Below are positions 21,787 to 33,700 of a stretch of DNA of 64,000 nt, one piece after another; position 1 is the first letter of the stretch, and the number at the start of each line of letters is the position of its first letter. Source of the DNA: Mortierella hygrophila (taxonomy: Eukaryota > Mortierellomycota > Mortierellomycetes > Mortierellales > Mortierellaceae); the NCBI GenBank assembly GCA_015680625.1, contig JAAAXW010000028.1:62001-126000 (forward strand). Direction: 5' to 3'. The translations under genes and the position numbers were made by a program. The notes beneath the pieces were generated by a model. It saw only the letters and a list, made by a program, of their open reading frames with translations. It had not been told where the DNA came from and searched no databases.

Positions 21787-24700
21787 TTGTTGGTTGGAGA
21801 GGGAGGGTTTGTGAGGAATATGGAGGGGGGGGAGTTGGAGTTTTCGTCCTAAACATAAAAACTAAAGTACACATGCGCACATATTGAAACGCACACGAAC
21901 AGTTATGATAGTTAAAGCAGACGCGACTAAATTGGGAAAGACGAGTTGGTGTTTTTGCAAAGAGCACGGCCACACAAAAGCAGAAAAATACGGTATGCAA
22001 AGAACACAGAGCGAGAACAAAAAAACAAAGAAAAAAAAAAAACAAGAGCACAAAGGGACCCAAACGCGCATAAAGAAACACAAGAGCGTTGCTATTTATT
22101 TTTCTTTTGTTTTTGTTTGTTGTGTTTTGATAGATGGGGCAGTGTCAAAACAAGTCGAACCTCATCCCTCTTTGTCTTTGCCACTATCTCCCTCCATTTT
22201 TTTCGACTCTACTACTTACACATCTTTCTACTAGCTACGGCCGTGGCAAAGCATTGTGGCTAGATGCGTCTTCTTTCTTCTACAGGATTTGCTCCTAGCA
22301 ATAACGCGACCTCAGCCCTATGACGCGCTGCTACTCATCGTCTTGTTGGATTAGGAAGTGGCTGGACCGAGGCTCTGCAAGAGACCGCCACAAAAAGGGA
22401 AACTCTCCTATTTTGACATGTATGCCAAGACGAAAAAAAAAAAATGCTATGGTCTGTGCTGTGTATGGTGTGTGTATGTGGTGAGGCGCATCGCATCGAA
22501 TGATCCCCTTTGCATGAGTATAACACATAGGGGGGGATATAGATAAGCATAAGAATGAAAAAGGATTGGCCCATTATTGACACACAGACACATTCTTACA
22601 CCCTTCTCCTTGAACTTGACTCATTCGACCTCAAAATATTCGCCGTGTCCTCCCCACCCCCCTGTGTTATGTTATCCCAAAGTGTGAGGCTGCTACCAGA
22701 AATATCCGCGATAGGTCTAACGCCAGTTTGCTGAGTTCTCAGAGACAAAAGAAGAAAGAAAGTCTGAAACGAACAAACTACAGTAGTGTCCCATTGCTCT
22801 AGATGGTAAAGCCAGGTGACTTACTCGTCAGTAGTATCGATTGGCTGCAGAAATGTTGGTATTGGCCAGTGGGTGGTCAGACGTGGGCCCGATCAAAAAT
22901 GCGGCCAAGTCCTTCTTCTCCGTCTCTCTCAGGGTCTTTTTTTTTTTTTTTTTTTTTTTTTGGTTTTTGGAGAGTTTTTTAATTCCCGATTGGATAGGAT
23001 TTGGGGGGCGTCCAGTAAGTTTCTTGCATGTCAAGAAGAGGGGGGGCCTGGGGAAATCGCTTTTCAAGTTTGGTTGGCGAGACATTTCGTTTGTCGCCGC
23101 CAACTTTTGCAGTCCAATGAGGCTCTGGTTAGTTGTCTCGCGTAGGAATGAAAAACAAAAAAATGCCTCTATCACGCGAGCGACATCCGCGCGCGCACAC
23201 ACAAGTGTATAACCAGCTCTGGAGGGTTGGATCGATATATTGATAGGTTAGAAACTGGCGCATATACTGTATTTCAAGGGCGTTCAGCGAACAGACCAGG
23301 GCTGGACAGGGACGGGGTCGTGCGACAAGGGGTTAAGGAAGGGGGTGATGACAAAACAAGTTTATCTGGCCTGGGCCCTCCCGCCGATAAACCGAGTACC
23401 TTGAGGACAAGGTACTCGTTTCCTTCCACGAGAGCTGATGCATAAATGTATTCCTGCAACTGACCGTTTCCACTCACTCAGCCTCTGTTTGTGGCCTGGC
23501 TGTTTTTTTTTTCGCAGTGCCACATTTGGGTATTAGAATTGTACTTTTTTTCTATCCCACCCTCTGCCACACCAAGTTACTAGCACCCTACTGATCGAGG
23601 CGTACGAGGCTAAGGAAACAAAAAAGGAGGGAAGAAAGAAAACCCCAACATACACACAGAGAGAGAGAGAGGAGAAACAACGCATGGGCTATGTGCTATT
23701 CTTTTCCTTCCGTCTCTTCTTTTGTGCGATTCTATTCCAAGCACTGCCTCTATTTTCGGCGTCATTCTAAAAAAAAGTGGCAGTTCACCTATTTTTCCTT
23801 CTTCCCAGTTCCTCTTCCTCCTTTTTTTATCCCGAGCAAAAGATAGATGGAAGGGAAGGGGGAAGAGAGGAAAGGTACATCGAGCAGGGACGCAGGGACA
23901 GCGACAGAGGGAAAGAGAAAGGGACACAGAGACATACGCAGGGACATATACAGGGACGAAGGGAGAACAGGGACGGAGGAAAAAACAACAACAACAAAGG
24001 TGACTAACCAAAAAGGAGGCGGGCGGTGGGTGGGGGGATGGTAAGCATACAGAAAGCATTGCCACAATGCAAACACAGGAAAGAACACGATGTTCGAGGG
24101 TACATGCTGGACAAAAGAGGGAAAAAAAAGGTAGGTTAGCGAGATGGAATCGAAAAGCGTGGAAACGTAAGATAGACAGCAAGGGAGGGAGGAGAGAGAG
24201 AGGTGTAAGCGCGCATGAAACCAGCATACAGCAGTAACAGTAACGGGCAAGAATTGGCAAAGAGAGAAAGAAGGCGCTCTGGAGCCTTTTTTTCGCACGC
24301 GCAGAGAGAAAACCACAGAAAAGAACAGAGAAAAAGGTGGCAAAGGAAAAAGGACCCATAACACGTTGGTTGTCAAGTACGGGATTGGAGGGTGACAGGG
24401 TGTAAACGATTGGACGGCTCGCATTGTAAAGCGACTCAAGGACGCGATCTGGACTCGTCTTTCTTTACCGATTGAGCTTATTTCCAAGGGGTGAAATGCT
24501 TTTCCTCGGTGCCAGTCTCGCTTTGATCATTCTCTACTTCATTATCGGGTAGTGAGCATAGAACATTGAACATAGAGAGCACGGAACATGCTTATGCTTC
24601 ACAGCGGTTGGACAAAAATAAGATACGAAAAAAAAGAAGAGAGCTGTGTCTGGGCGAAGGTCTGTTGTCGTTCAATTGATACTGTTACACCGAGGGAGCA

Positions 24701-25996
24701 ATGAAAAAAGCCCTTTTGCTCGTCCAGGTGCAATCATCGATGATCGCATGCGAATAATGAACACAAAAAAGAAGGGGAAAGACGACGACGAGAAGATAAA
24801 GAGAGAATGATGAAGGGTGTGCACATTCCACCAGCCTCACCTCATCCCATGTCAATCCCCCATGTCAATTCCATGGTAACGCGATAAAATTTTCCTCCGC
24901 GGGATTGGACATGTTCCTTTTGCCCTCCGCTCTTTCGGAGCACGTTCACTCAAAGCAGAAGCAATAGCAGTGCTGTTATCTTTCGCACTGCGGCCAACCG
25001 ACTGACACATACACGATACACGAGCCAGCCCAGTCGCAGTCGGTCAAAGTCCAAGTCAGCCTATAGGCCTATAGTAGGCAGAGTAGATGAGAGTCCAGTC
25101 CAGCCCAGCCCAGGCTGACGGGCTGCGACAACCTAACTATGAAAGGTTAATTCTCTCCATCTCTCTGCCTCCATGCTACACGGACACCAGACAAGAAGAT
25201 CTGGCGCTGTCGTCGTCTCTATCTGTTGAACGAGCATAAAAGGTATTTGTTGTGCGATCGAATTTTGTTTGTTTTGTTTGGGCATTTTACGTTGTGTATC
25301 TGTGTATATTCGCCGTTTTGTTCTTTATGCTGGCCTGTGTTTTGTTCGCTTTATTTCTATTTCCCGTTGTTGTTTTGAATAACATGTATGTATACAATAC
25401 CGCGGTGTATCTTTGTGTGGATGGGGCTAAGACTTTTGATGTTTGTTTGTCCTCCTCGGGCTGTCCAAGTAAGGCGAGAGCGGCAGCATGTGTGAATGTT
25501 TTCCCCTTTTCTCCTTTGATGTTACTCAGCCATCTTTTTTTTTTTTTTTTTTTTTTTCCATTGTCCCCCCTGTTTATGTTCCAGGGTGTATCTGTATTTG
25601 TGTATGCCACGCAGTCAGTCACCCAGGCAAGGGCCATGCCCTATATAACATTCCATTCTCCCTTTTTTCCACTCTTTTTCGTTCCAATTCTCCTTCTTTC
25701 TTCAATTGACATTATACTTCATTGTACTCTATTGTATTCTACCTTTCTAGTCATTCGTTTCGCTATACAATTCGTTCGATACAATTCGTCCCCCCTTTTC
25801 TCTTCTCTTTCAATCCAGACTCGCCCTGGTTGCATGACCCACATTCGAGACTCCTCTTTTTTTTTCTTCATCGAATCCCTATATCATCGCCTCTCTTCTC
25901 CCTTTCTTTCCTTCATTTTCTTCTTTTTCTTCCCTTTTTCTTTTCTTCTTCTTTCCATCAGTTAATCTTAATAACAAACCCTCCCATACTTCTAAT
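21787..25996. other. Gene-poor interval with strand-asymmetric low-complexity DNA
   Basis: About 4.2 kb with no supported gene on either strand. It contains homopolymer T runs (22938-22961, 25540-25558) and a long purine-rich plus strand (about 23600-24360, whose complement gives spurious Ser/Leu/Phe-rich frames). It also holds a perfect 14-base palindrome (25061-25074) and CT-rich sequence up to the next start. It could be a long promoter and leader of the downstream gene, or hold a non-coding transcript. One short hydrophobic frame (24496-24552) is noted among the findings. Confidence 0.4.
25061..25074. repeat. Perfect 14-base palindrome
   Basis: CTATAGGCCTATAG equals its own reverse complement. 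It lies about 930 bases upstream of the unrecognised Ser/Gln-rich gene and could be a dimeric protein-binding site; no family is recognised. Confidence 0.6.
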
Positions 25997-28315
25997 ATGT
26001 CAAAGAATCCATATTTTGCACATCTGCCTACTAGGCACAACAGACAGGATCTGGTCTTTGCCCTTGACTCCCTTCCTCGTCTCCTCACGTCCACATCCTC
26101 ATCCTCCTCCTCCAACGATACTCAATCACCATACCCTTCACCACCCGGATCACCTTGTTCACCATACGCCACGTTCACCGGATCATTTCACCCCTCATGG
26201 TCAAACATCTCTACATCTTCAACATCCTCTTCTTCCTCCACCTCCTCTTGCTCATCCATATCCTCATTCTATCAACAACAATACCAACAACGCCTCATCC
26301 AACGCCACATCCGCCGGTCACACTCTTCTCCCTCCAACAAGATATCAACGCTCCAGTTCTCGACACGCGCACAGGCAATGGGCTTCTTGATCAACCTCCT
26401 CCAAAGTTTCCAACAGGAGCCCTGTGAATGCGACCTGGTTCAGGGATGCTTCTGTTCGCCCGAGGGAGTCGAGGACCATTCGGGGTTAGCGCCCTGCTAT
26501 GTTTGTGGCGAATGGTATGCCGAGGAAGTTTATTGCAGTGGCGATGAAGGAAGTTCATCTTCGTACATGAAGGTCGATGGGCGCAGCTGGCATGAACGCG
26601 GCGGTGCATCGTTGAGGCATCAGGTTGCAGAGAGGCGCGTTCGGCAATGGTTGGATCAGGTCGTTGTTCCTGTCGCGTCTGCTGCCACCTGGTCTTCTTC
26701 GCCATACTACTACCAACAACAGCAACAACAACAGGATGAGAAGAAGGAACAGCAGACTCAGCAGCAGTCAGCAGTCATCCGATCGCGCCCCGGCCGATCT
26801 GCATCCTGCCCCTCGACGTTTTCGATCCCCGAGGAAATCATGGACCCCACCATTCGTCGTACCCCCGGATTCTGCATCAAACGCAGAGACACCATTGCCA
26901 CCGAGCGCCCTGCATCTCTTCCTTTCTCTCCTACAGTCGAGCAAGTCCCTGCTACTTCGTATTCTGCTCCCTCGTCTGCCTCGTCGACTTTGACCAACAG
27001 CAAGTCGACCCCCTTCCGATTCAGTTTCACGTCCGAGAGGTTTAACGCTGCCGTCCAGGAGTCCTTCAGCCGTCGATCATCCACTACTACTACTACTTCT
27101 ACTTCCAGCACTGCCGTCGTCCCACAACAGCAATTGCCCTCATCCAACACCAACATCAACAACAGTAACACCATTGACAGTCAGGCTGAAGCAGTGGCGG
27201 AACAACAAACTGAGGCTGAGCTAGGAATGGAAGCAGAGACAGAGGCGGAGGCAGTGAGAGTGGCAGAGACCAAGACCGCATCGACTTCAGCCCAGACAAC
27301 ATCTTCTTCCTTTGTTTCTTCCCCCTCCTTTACTTCTTCCCGAGGGTCTCCCACCTCTTCTTCGACAGCAGCGGGAAAGGTCAACCATCGTGACCAATAC
27401 GGAGACATGGAGCCATCTACCGCTGCTTCTTCCATTGTGGCGCAACAACCTTCTTCCACTTTGTCGTCATCGGCTTCCATGGGCACGAGCACAGGCACAG
27501 GCATGGCCTTCTCTACCTTTTCATTCGGAAAGTCGCAATTGGATACACCGCAGGCTGTCACACCAACCGCTACCGGCACTACTCCTCTTCCCCAGGCACA
27601 GCAACGGCAAGAAGCAGGAAGAGGCAGAGCGCGAAGGAAAGGGCATGGTCATGTTCGACAACTGGCACAGTCGCATATCCTCGTAACGGGATCACCATTC
27701 CACCATTCTCTCCTCCCTCAGCTGCAACAGTCGGAGCCTGGAGAAACGTCTGACCCGATGTTGGTCATGTCTCCTTCCATCTCCTATTCTTCATCGTCAT
27801 CGCCGTTACCCCCCCGAGCCACCTGCAGTCAGCAGCATGGTCTCTTGACTGCCTCATCGCCTCCCTTGACCACAACAACACTGCCTTTGATCAGGAAGAA
27901 GAAGACTGTCTCCTTCTCCTTGCCGCTGCCCTTGCCGTTGCCACGTATCGTCATCACGCCTCCATCGCCCACAAGTCCAACACTGACAGAGGAAAGAGAA
28001 GCAGTAGCAGAGTGGCGGAGTTGTTACAATACCCCATCACCACATCCCAACACGAATACCAACAGCAACAACAACAACAACAACTGCCACAACATCAGTG
28101 GGGTGACACTTCCTGTCAACCCTAGACAGCAGTCTACGTCACTTTCACTCGGCACTTCTTCTATCGACTCTGGCACTTCTCCAGCGTTGCTGCGACTTGT
28201 ACAAACAGCCTTCCAGTCTGCGATCGCCCTCGGATGGTGGTCTTGTTCTTCCCTGCGTGGGATTTTATTTTTTACTTTTCCTTTTTCTTCTGTCACTTCG
28301 TCTCCTTGTACATAG
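25997..28315 (+). CDS. Unrecognised Ser/Gln-rich protein with a cysteine cluster
   Basis: A single open frame of 772 residues; not recognised. The N terminus MSKNPYFAHLPTRHNRQDLVFALDSLPRLL is of normal complexity, followed by Ser/Thr-rich tracts. A seven-cysteine cluster (C143, C145, C151, C153, C167, C170, C180; pattern CECxxxxxCFC...CYVC...C) may bind metal. The segment after it (WHERGGASLRHQVAERRVRQWLDQVV) looks helical. The rest is Ser/Thr/Gln/Pro-rich with short motifs such as TVSFSLPLPLPLPRIVITPP. Codon use across the ordered parts looks coding, and the frame survives 2.3 kb. The last ~40 residues are hydrophobic and could instead be intron or UTR read-through. A regulatory or scaffold role is possible, but nothing shows it. 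Confidence 0.6.
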   Translation: MSKNPYFAHLPTRHNRQDLVFALDSLPRLLTSTSSSSSSNDTQSPYPSPPGSPCSPYATFTGSFHPSWSNISTSSTSSSSSTSSCSSISSFYQQQYQQRLIQRHIRRSHSSPSNKISTLQFSTRAQAMGFLINLLQSFQQEPCECDLVQGCFCSPEGVEDHSGLAPCYVCGEWYAEEVYCSGDEGSSSSYMKVDGRSWHERGGASLRHQVAERRVRQWLDQVVVPVASAATWSSSPYYYQQQQQQQDEKKEQQTQQQSAVIRSRPGRSASCPSTFSIPEEIMDPTIRRTPGFCIKRRDTIATERPASLPFSPTVEQVPATSYSAPSSASSTLTNSKSTPFRFSFTSERFNAAVQESFSRRSSTTTTTSTSSTAVVPQQQLPSSNTNINNSNTIDSQAEAVAEQQTEAELGMEAETEAEAVRVAETKTASTSAQTTSSSFVSSPSFTSSRGSPTSSSTAAGKVNHRDQYGDMEPSTAASSIVAQQPSSTLSSSASMGTSTGTGMAFSTFSFGKSQLDTPQAVTPTATGTTPLPQAQQRQEAGRGRARRKGHGHVRQLAQSHILVTGSPFHHSLLPQLQQSEPGETSDPMLVMSPSISYSSSSSPLPPRATCSQQHGLLTASSPPLTTTTLPLIRKKKTVSFSLPLPLPLPRIVITPPSPTSPTLTEEREAVAEWRSCYNTPSPHPNTNTNSNNNNNNCHNISGVTLPVNPRQQSTSLSLGTSSIDSGTSPALLRLVQTAFQSAIALGWWSCSSLRGILFFTFPFSSVTSSPCT

Positions 28316-28776
28316 TTCTTCTTCTTTTTCACTTTGCATTTTCATCATTCATCTTTTTTTTTTCCCACCAAGGCTTCTTGCATATATATTTTTTTTCATT
28401 GCCTTTGTAACAACAGAAACAACAATCAACCAACAACCCCAACGGGAAAACCCCCCCCCCCACAAACACAAAGCATAATAAAAAAAAAAAAGTACGACTT
28501 TTTTTTTTGTTCACAAATCAAACAAACCCAGACCACACGCACAAAAGCAACTCAAAAGGAATATTATTTTTTTTCCACACAAAAGATGACAGCATGGCGG
28601 AAAAAAAAAAGAAAAATAGAAAATGAGATGTTGTATTATGCAGCGCTATTTTTGATATTCAGGGACATGGAAAAGAAGAAAGGATGTTATCTCGCTTTTC
28701 TTCCATCTTCTATCCTGCTCCTATTGTCTTTACTCTAACAGATGCACCCTTGCTAAAACGAGTACAGGGGGGGTAA
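28316..28776. other. Convergent 3' intergenic region
   Basis: Lies between two convergent genes. It is rich in A and T runs and contains ATAATAAAAAA-like possible poly(A) signals near 28477. No gene is seen. Confidence 0.4.
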
Positions 28777-30767
28777 CTATGACCGTGAAGGGAGAGGGGA
28801 TTGGCCCTGGAGGAGGCGGAGGACGGGCGTCTTCAAGAGCTTGACCAGCAAGGCAAACGCCGCCACACGGCCCAGAATCACAAACACGAACGCCTGTTTC
28901 ACCAACCGGTAGTAGTTCTCCCATGACCCCACCCTGTTCGATTGCACCGTTTTCCTATTAGTAGTCATACATGTGTAGGGTAAGAGTTTTTAGTGTCAAT
29001 GCTTTTTTTTTCTCATGATTCAGCTGTTTGTTTCGATCATTCGAGACTGGACTTGACTATTGAAACAAAAATGAACGCGACGACGTGGAAAACAAAAACA
29101 AACTTACTTCTCAGTGCCCTGCCAAGAGTGGAACTTGAGCAAGGCGCGAACCCAGAAATGCATATCAGTCTGCGAGAAACCCGGTAGGTAACCCGCATCC
29201 AAACGTCTACGCATCCGCTTGGAATCCCAAACCTTTTGCCGGATGTCCAATTGAATTGGCCCATCCTTGAGCTCCAACAGATCGGCCATCATCTGCAATG
29301 TGAGTCCCCAGAGCTTCAATGGTCGGTGCTCGGGGTCCCATTCCGGTTCATAGTCGATCACCACCTTTGTTGTGGCTCCTGATCCTGATAATGTTGAAGA
29401 TGAAATGTCGACTGTGGATTGTTGAAGACGAGAGGGTGCAGAGGACGTGGTGGTGCGAAGGACGAATTCTGGTCGATAGGGCATCTCGACGGAATGGAGG
29501 GACATTGTTCCAAAAAGACCTTTGAGGAAGGTTCGTGAGAGGCGAGGGGTGAGTTTGGAGGAGAGGTTGATGGTCATGGGTGTCCACTGGGGCTTCTCCA
29601 GACGATCCAGGAACAGAGAGAGGGGTTGCCAGTGTACCGATGCGACTTCATCCGGCTGGGGCTTCAATGGAGGTGTTGAAGGAGATAACTGGATGTATAC
29701 TGTTCATTGTCATTGCCATTTTTTGTTCATGTTGTGTGGATGTTGTTGATATTGTCGGTTGATTAGCGACAGTTAGAAAATAAGGTCAAGCCGAAAAAGC
29801 CAAGCCCGCAAGGAACAAAAAAAAGAAGATAAAAAAAAAAGATCCGGGTCAGTAAGCAAGATACATGTGAAATAAACGTTGAGTTGTGTCCATTCCTTTC
29901 CGCATATTTGCTCTGGCAAATAATTCATCCTCTTCTTGTTTTGTCCACACTCAGGGACGGGGAGAAAGATGGCGACGGATGACAACTGCTCATCTTTTTT
30001 TTTTTTTTTTGGGTTTAAAGAAAAAACTGGCCTCGGCTGACAAGGGTGAGAGAAGAAAAAAATGCCTTCCACAGCTCACTTTGCAGGGATCTTCTGGACA
30101 ACAGGGTTTGTGAACAAAAAAAGGGACGCGGGGAAGTAGAATACAACCAGAGGATAAAGAAACAACCCACCCCTGCAATATTTACAAAAATACACCAACA
30201 CATACCAAAGGGCGAGAGGACCATCAAGAAGACTTGACCGAATGAAGTCCAGAGCTCCCGATCGTCCAGGGCGCCAAGGCACCGGAATTGAGTCAGATCA
30301 GACAAGTCAAGTCCGATCTCCTCCAACGTCTCTCGGGCAGCCGTCTCCTGATCATCCTCATCGGCCTCCTCCCGTTTACCACCCGGCAAAGCCACATGGC
30401 CACTCCACCGATCTGTCTTTCGGGTCGCTCGCTCGATAAAGAGAATCTCGGGGACTCCTGTTTGGACCCAATCCTGGTCAAAGAACTCGTCCAGCGATTC
30501 AGGGTTCTCGATTGCCTGAATTGGGCGGAGCTGTTGCTGTCCTGGTTGTCCTTGTCCTTGTTGTTCTTGCTTTGATCCTGCACTTGTCTTCTGGTCCTGT
30601 TGTTGTTGACGAGTAGAACTGTATTGGGAGTAGCGGTGATGATCGGGTCGGACTCGGATGATAATGGCGACTGCAGCTCTGCGGTATTTGGGGCCCCTAG
30701 ACTTTGTCTTTCTTGGGGGGCCGAGCGAGTTGATTATGGATGTGAGGGCGTTGATCTCTCGGGTCAT
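28777..30767 (-). CDS. NUDIX hydrolase, CoA-pyrophosphatase (PCD1/NUDT7-8)-like, with C-terminal membrane segment
   Basis: Predicted to cleave CoA or acyl-CoA diphosphate bonds. Minus-strand exons 30767-30206, 29699-29108 and 28954-28777; 443 residues. The CoA-NUDIX signature is clear: TDRWSGHVALPGGKREEAD followed by ETAARETLEEIGLDL (Nudix box about 129-153), then VFLMVLSPFVYIQ across intron 1. A Gln-rich insert (53-80) splits the first strand of the fold. The family is usually ~200-300 residues; here a C-terminal extension of ~150 residues ends in one strongly hydrophobic helix (AFVFVILGRVAAFALLVKLL) and a basic tail, suggesting membrane anchoring. Substrate and organelle are inference. Confidence 0.83.
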
Positions 30768-33700
30768 TGTCGGATGAGAGCGATCGGGGAAGGAAAGTTT
30801 GGGGAAAGTAAAGAGAGTTGTTGGGTAGAATTATAAAAAGGGGAATGGGGAATGAGAAGAGAGGATGAGGGGAAAGGACTGTTGGGTGAAGAAAAAGAAA
30901 GAGTTGGGTAAAGAGGACAAGAGACGGAGAGGTAGTAGAAGGTCAGTCAGGCAGGCAGAGAGTTGGAGTCTGTCCGTGGAGATGAGTAAGTGAATGCAGC
31001 AGCTCACTTTGACAAGCTTGCCAAGGGGACGGAGTGTTACTCCAAGTATGCTGTGCTCTGATTGGACAATTGTCTCCCTGGAATTGTATTTGCTGAAGCG
31101 AACAGCACGTGATGCTCGGATCCTTACTCATTTTGCTTTCTGTTACGGCTGCAATACTGGTAGGTCGATCGATCGTGCTCTTCTTACTCTTTTTTTCTCC
31201 GTCCGAACGCGAAGGGTGTGTTCCCGTTTAGTCATGCCCAATGGCCATGCCAAGCAACAAATGACAAAAAGGTTACAAAGAGGCGGCTGGGTATGGTGTT
31301 TGTTTACTGCCAAAGGTTCTTGTCCTACATGGCTGCTAACTTTCCGTATCCATCGGACTATTGCCGCCTTGTACCTGAATTTCTTGTGTGCCTGCACCCC
31401 ACTTCAGTCTCATCGTCATCACCCCACTTCAGTCTCATCGTCATCTCGTGGCATTATTATTAGAAAGAGACACACTACAACCTATGAGTGTTTCTCTGAC
31501 AATTGATAGTTCCATTTGTTCTCAAATCTTCCCTACTCCCCTCGAAATCTATCACGATGGTCCCTTTCTTGTAGAACGGGCCTAAAGGAAAGCTAATTCT
31601 TCCGGCTTATTCTGATCGAATTTGTTGTCGGGTCTTTTTCTCTTCATGCCGGGGTCCTTTTCCTTGAGCCAGGAACAAGCTCGATGGCAAAAACGAACAA
31701 ACATCTTCGGTTTGCAAGCAAAGGCAAAAAGCGAGGCAAGGCGAGGCAAGGCAAGGCCAGGCTAGCGAGCAAGTGAGTAAGAAGACAAGCGAGCAAGCAA
31801 TGCAGGAAGCAGGTACTTTTGAAGGTCAGGCATTGCTCCTCGTTTCTTATTTGTCTCCTTGGGAGCAAAAATTAACAATGGCCATGGTGGCAAAGCATGC
31901 CTGTCCCGGAGAACCCAGTCCAGGATATAAAGCGACACAATTTTATTGAAAAGAAAAAAAGACGGAGGATGAAAAAAGGGCAAAGCTGAACGGGATAAGA
32001 ACCAGAGAGGAGCAAAAATTCAAAGCTGAACTGGGTGTGGGGACATGGGTCATCCATCGATGGTGGCGAGACGCAAGGAGTCGAAAATAAGAAAAGGATC
32101 CCAAAGCAAAAAAAAAAAAATTGAGTTGGATCGGTTCCCCCGTCCACCTTGTACCGTTTGTACATGTGTGAGGGACCACACACGTTGTTTTGTTGTTGTG
32201 GTGGTTTGCTGTGTTGATACGTGAACGTGAATGTGATTGTGGATGTGGAGAAGCGGGAACAAAAAAAAGGAGGTTTGTACGTGCTTAACATTGTTGTTGT
32301 TGATCGAGGAAGGAGAGAGAGAAAAGGAGGATAATGACATGGCCTTGTAACATTGTTGCTATTGTGAGTGAGTGTGTATGACTCTTGCGTGCCTTTTTTA
32401 ATTATCTTTATTATATATATGAAGATGTCACCTCCTTCTTTTTGCTTTTTTTCCCTTGACGGTGATGTGTGCCTGAGAAAGTGTGTTGGTCCTCCCCCTG
32501 GAGACACGTTGGAGAACAGAAACAGAAACCTAGTGCGGGACACCGTCCATCAATCAAACACATGGCATTAGTCTCTCCCAAGTCAAACAAACAAACAAAC
32601 GTCCGTGTGTATGTGAATGTGTATGTGTATGTACGTATGGCACCTTGCATAGTGAGAGTAGGCCTATGCTTGCCCTGCCCATACACACCTCGGCAAGATA
32701 ACAAGCAAAACAAACAAGCGAGGAAAATTAGTAATTGCGCACTGTCTTAGGGTGTAGTAGCCGACAATATGTTGCATGGCCCATGCTGCTTGACTGTAGG
32801 GTATGTATTCCTATGGGACATTTCACCCACCCACCCATTCACTGCCGATACATGTTTTATGCTGCTGTTATCGCACCTTGTTGGGTTAAACACCCTCAGT
32901 TGACTTTGTGTTCCCATTCATGTCTCGTCGGATGCTCTTCTTTCAACCCTCCTCCTGCTCCTCCTCCACTCTCACAGTATCATTCAACAGCAATAAACAT
33001 GAGAGTATCGTCATGGGAGTGGCGCCCAATCTGAGCCGTCTCTCTCTTCATTTTCTTGCTTTGAGTTTGCCACAGTCTGTTGTAAGGCTGTTGTACTTGT
33101 GTCGTTCATATATTCGTTCGTTCGTTCGTTCGTTCTTCCGTTTGTTTTGTCCTTCCCCCATTTTCTTCTTCTTCTTCTTCTTCTTCTTCTTGGCAGGCAA
33201 ACAAAGAGAAGAGAAAAGAACAAGAGAGAGTGAGAGAGACAGAAAGAGAGAGAAAGATGGCATGACAACAAGTGAATATGATAAAGAGAGAGAAAAAAAA
33301 AGAGAGCCAAGACACAGAAGAGAACGCTAATGTGAATCCATAGGAATCTCTATATTGCAATATTCAGTATCCCCATTCCATCGAACGATGACAATAATCC
33401 CTTTTTGACTGTGAGCAATTTTCTTGGGCACACTCCTTTGTCCTTGTCTTTGTTGTCACTCCACCCAACCTCCACTCTCTTCCTTTACCTGTTCGCCTTT
33501 TCACCTTCAACAACTTCCTTCCTTTACCCTTTTTTACCCTTCCCCCCTCCCTTTTGCCCTCCTCTTCCTCATCCTCCTCCTCCTCCTCCTTCCCCTCCTT
33601 CTCTTCTTCCACCCTCCACCCTTCTTTTTTCATTTCAGTTCAGCTTTTCTCTCCCTCTTCGCTTCTTCTTTCTTTCCTTTGTCCTTCTTCTCGTTGTCCA

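Noticed and set aside
23610..24487. Two long minus-strand frames (249 and 232 codons)
   Set aside because: Both are Ser/Leu/Phe/Cys-rich translations of the same polypyrimidine strand in two frames, without a recognisable domain.
30994..31506. 170-codon plus frame spanning the 25-base duplication
   Set aside because: No domain, mixed composition, and it includes the tandem repeat; probably chance.
31872..32543. 223-codon minus frame
   Set aside because: Low-complexity composition, overlapping frames on the same strand equally open, no family resemblance.
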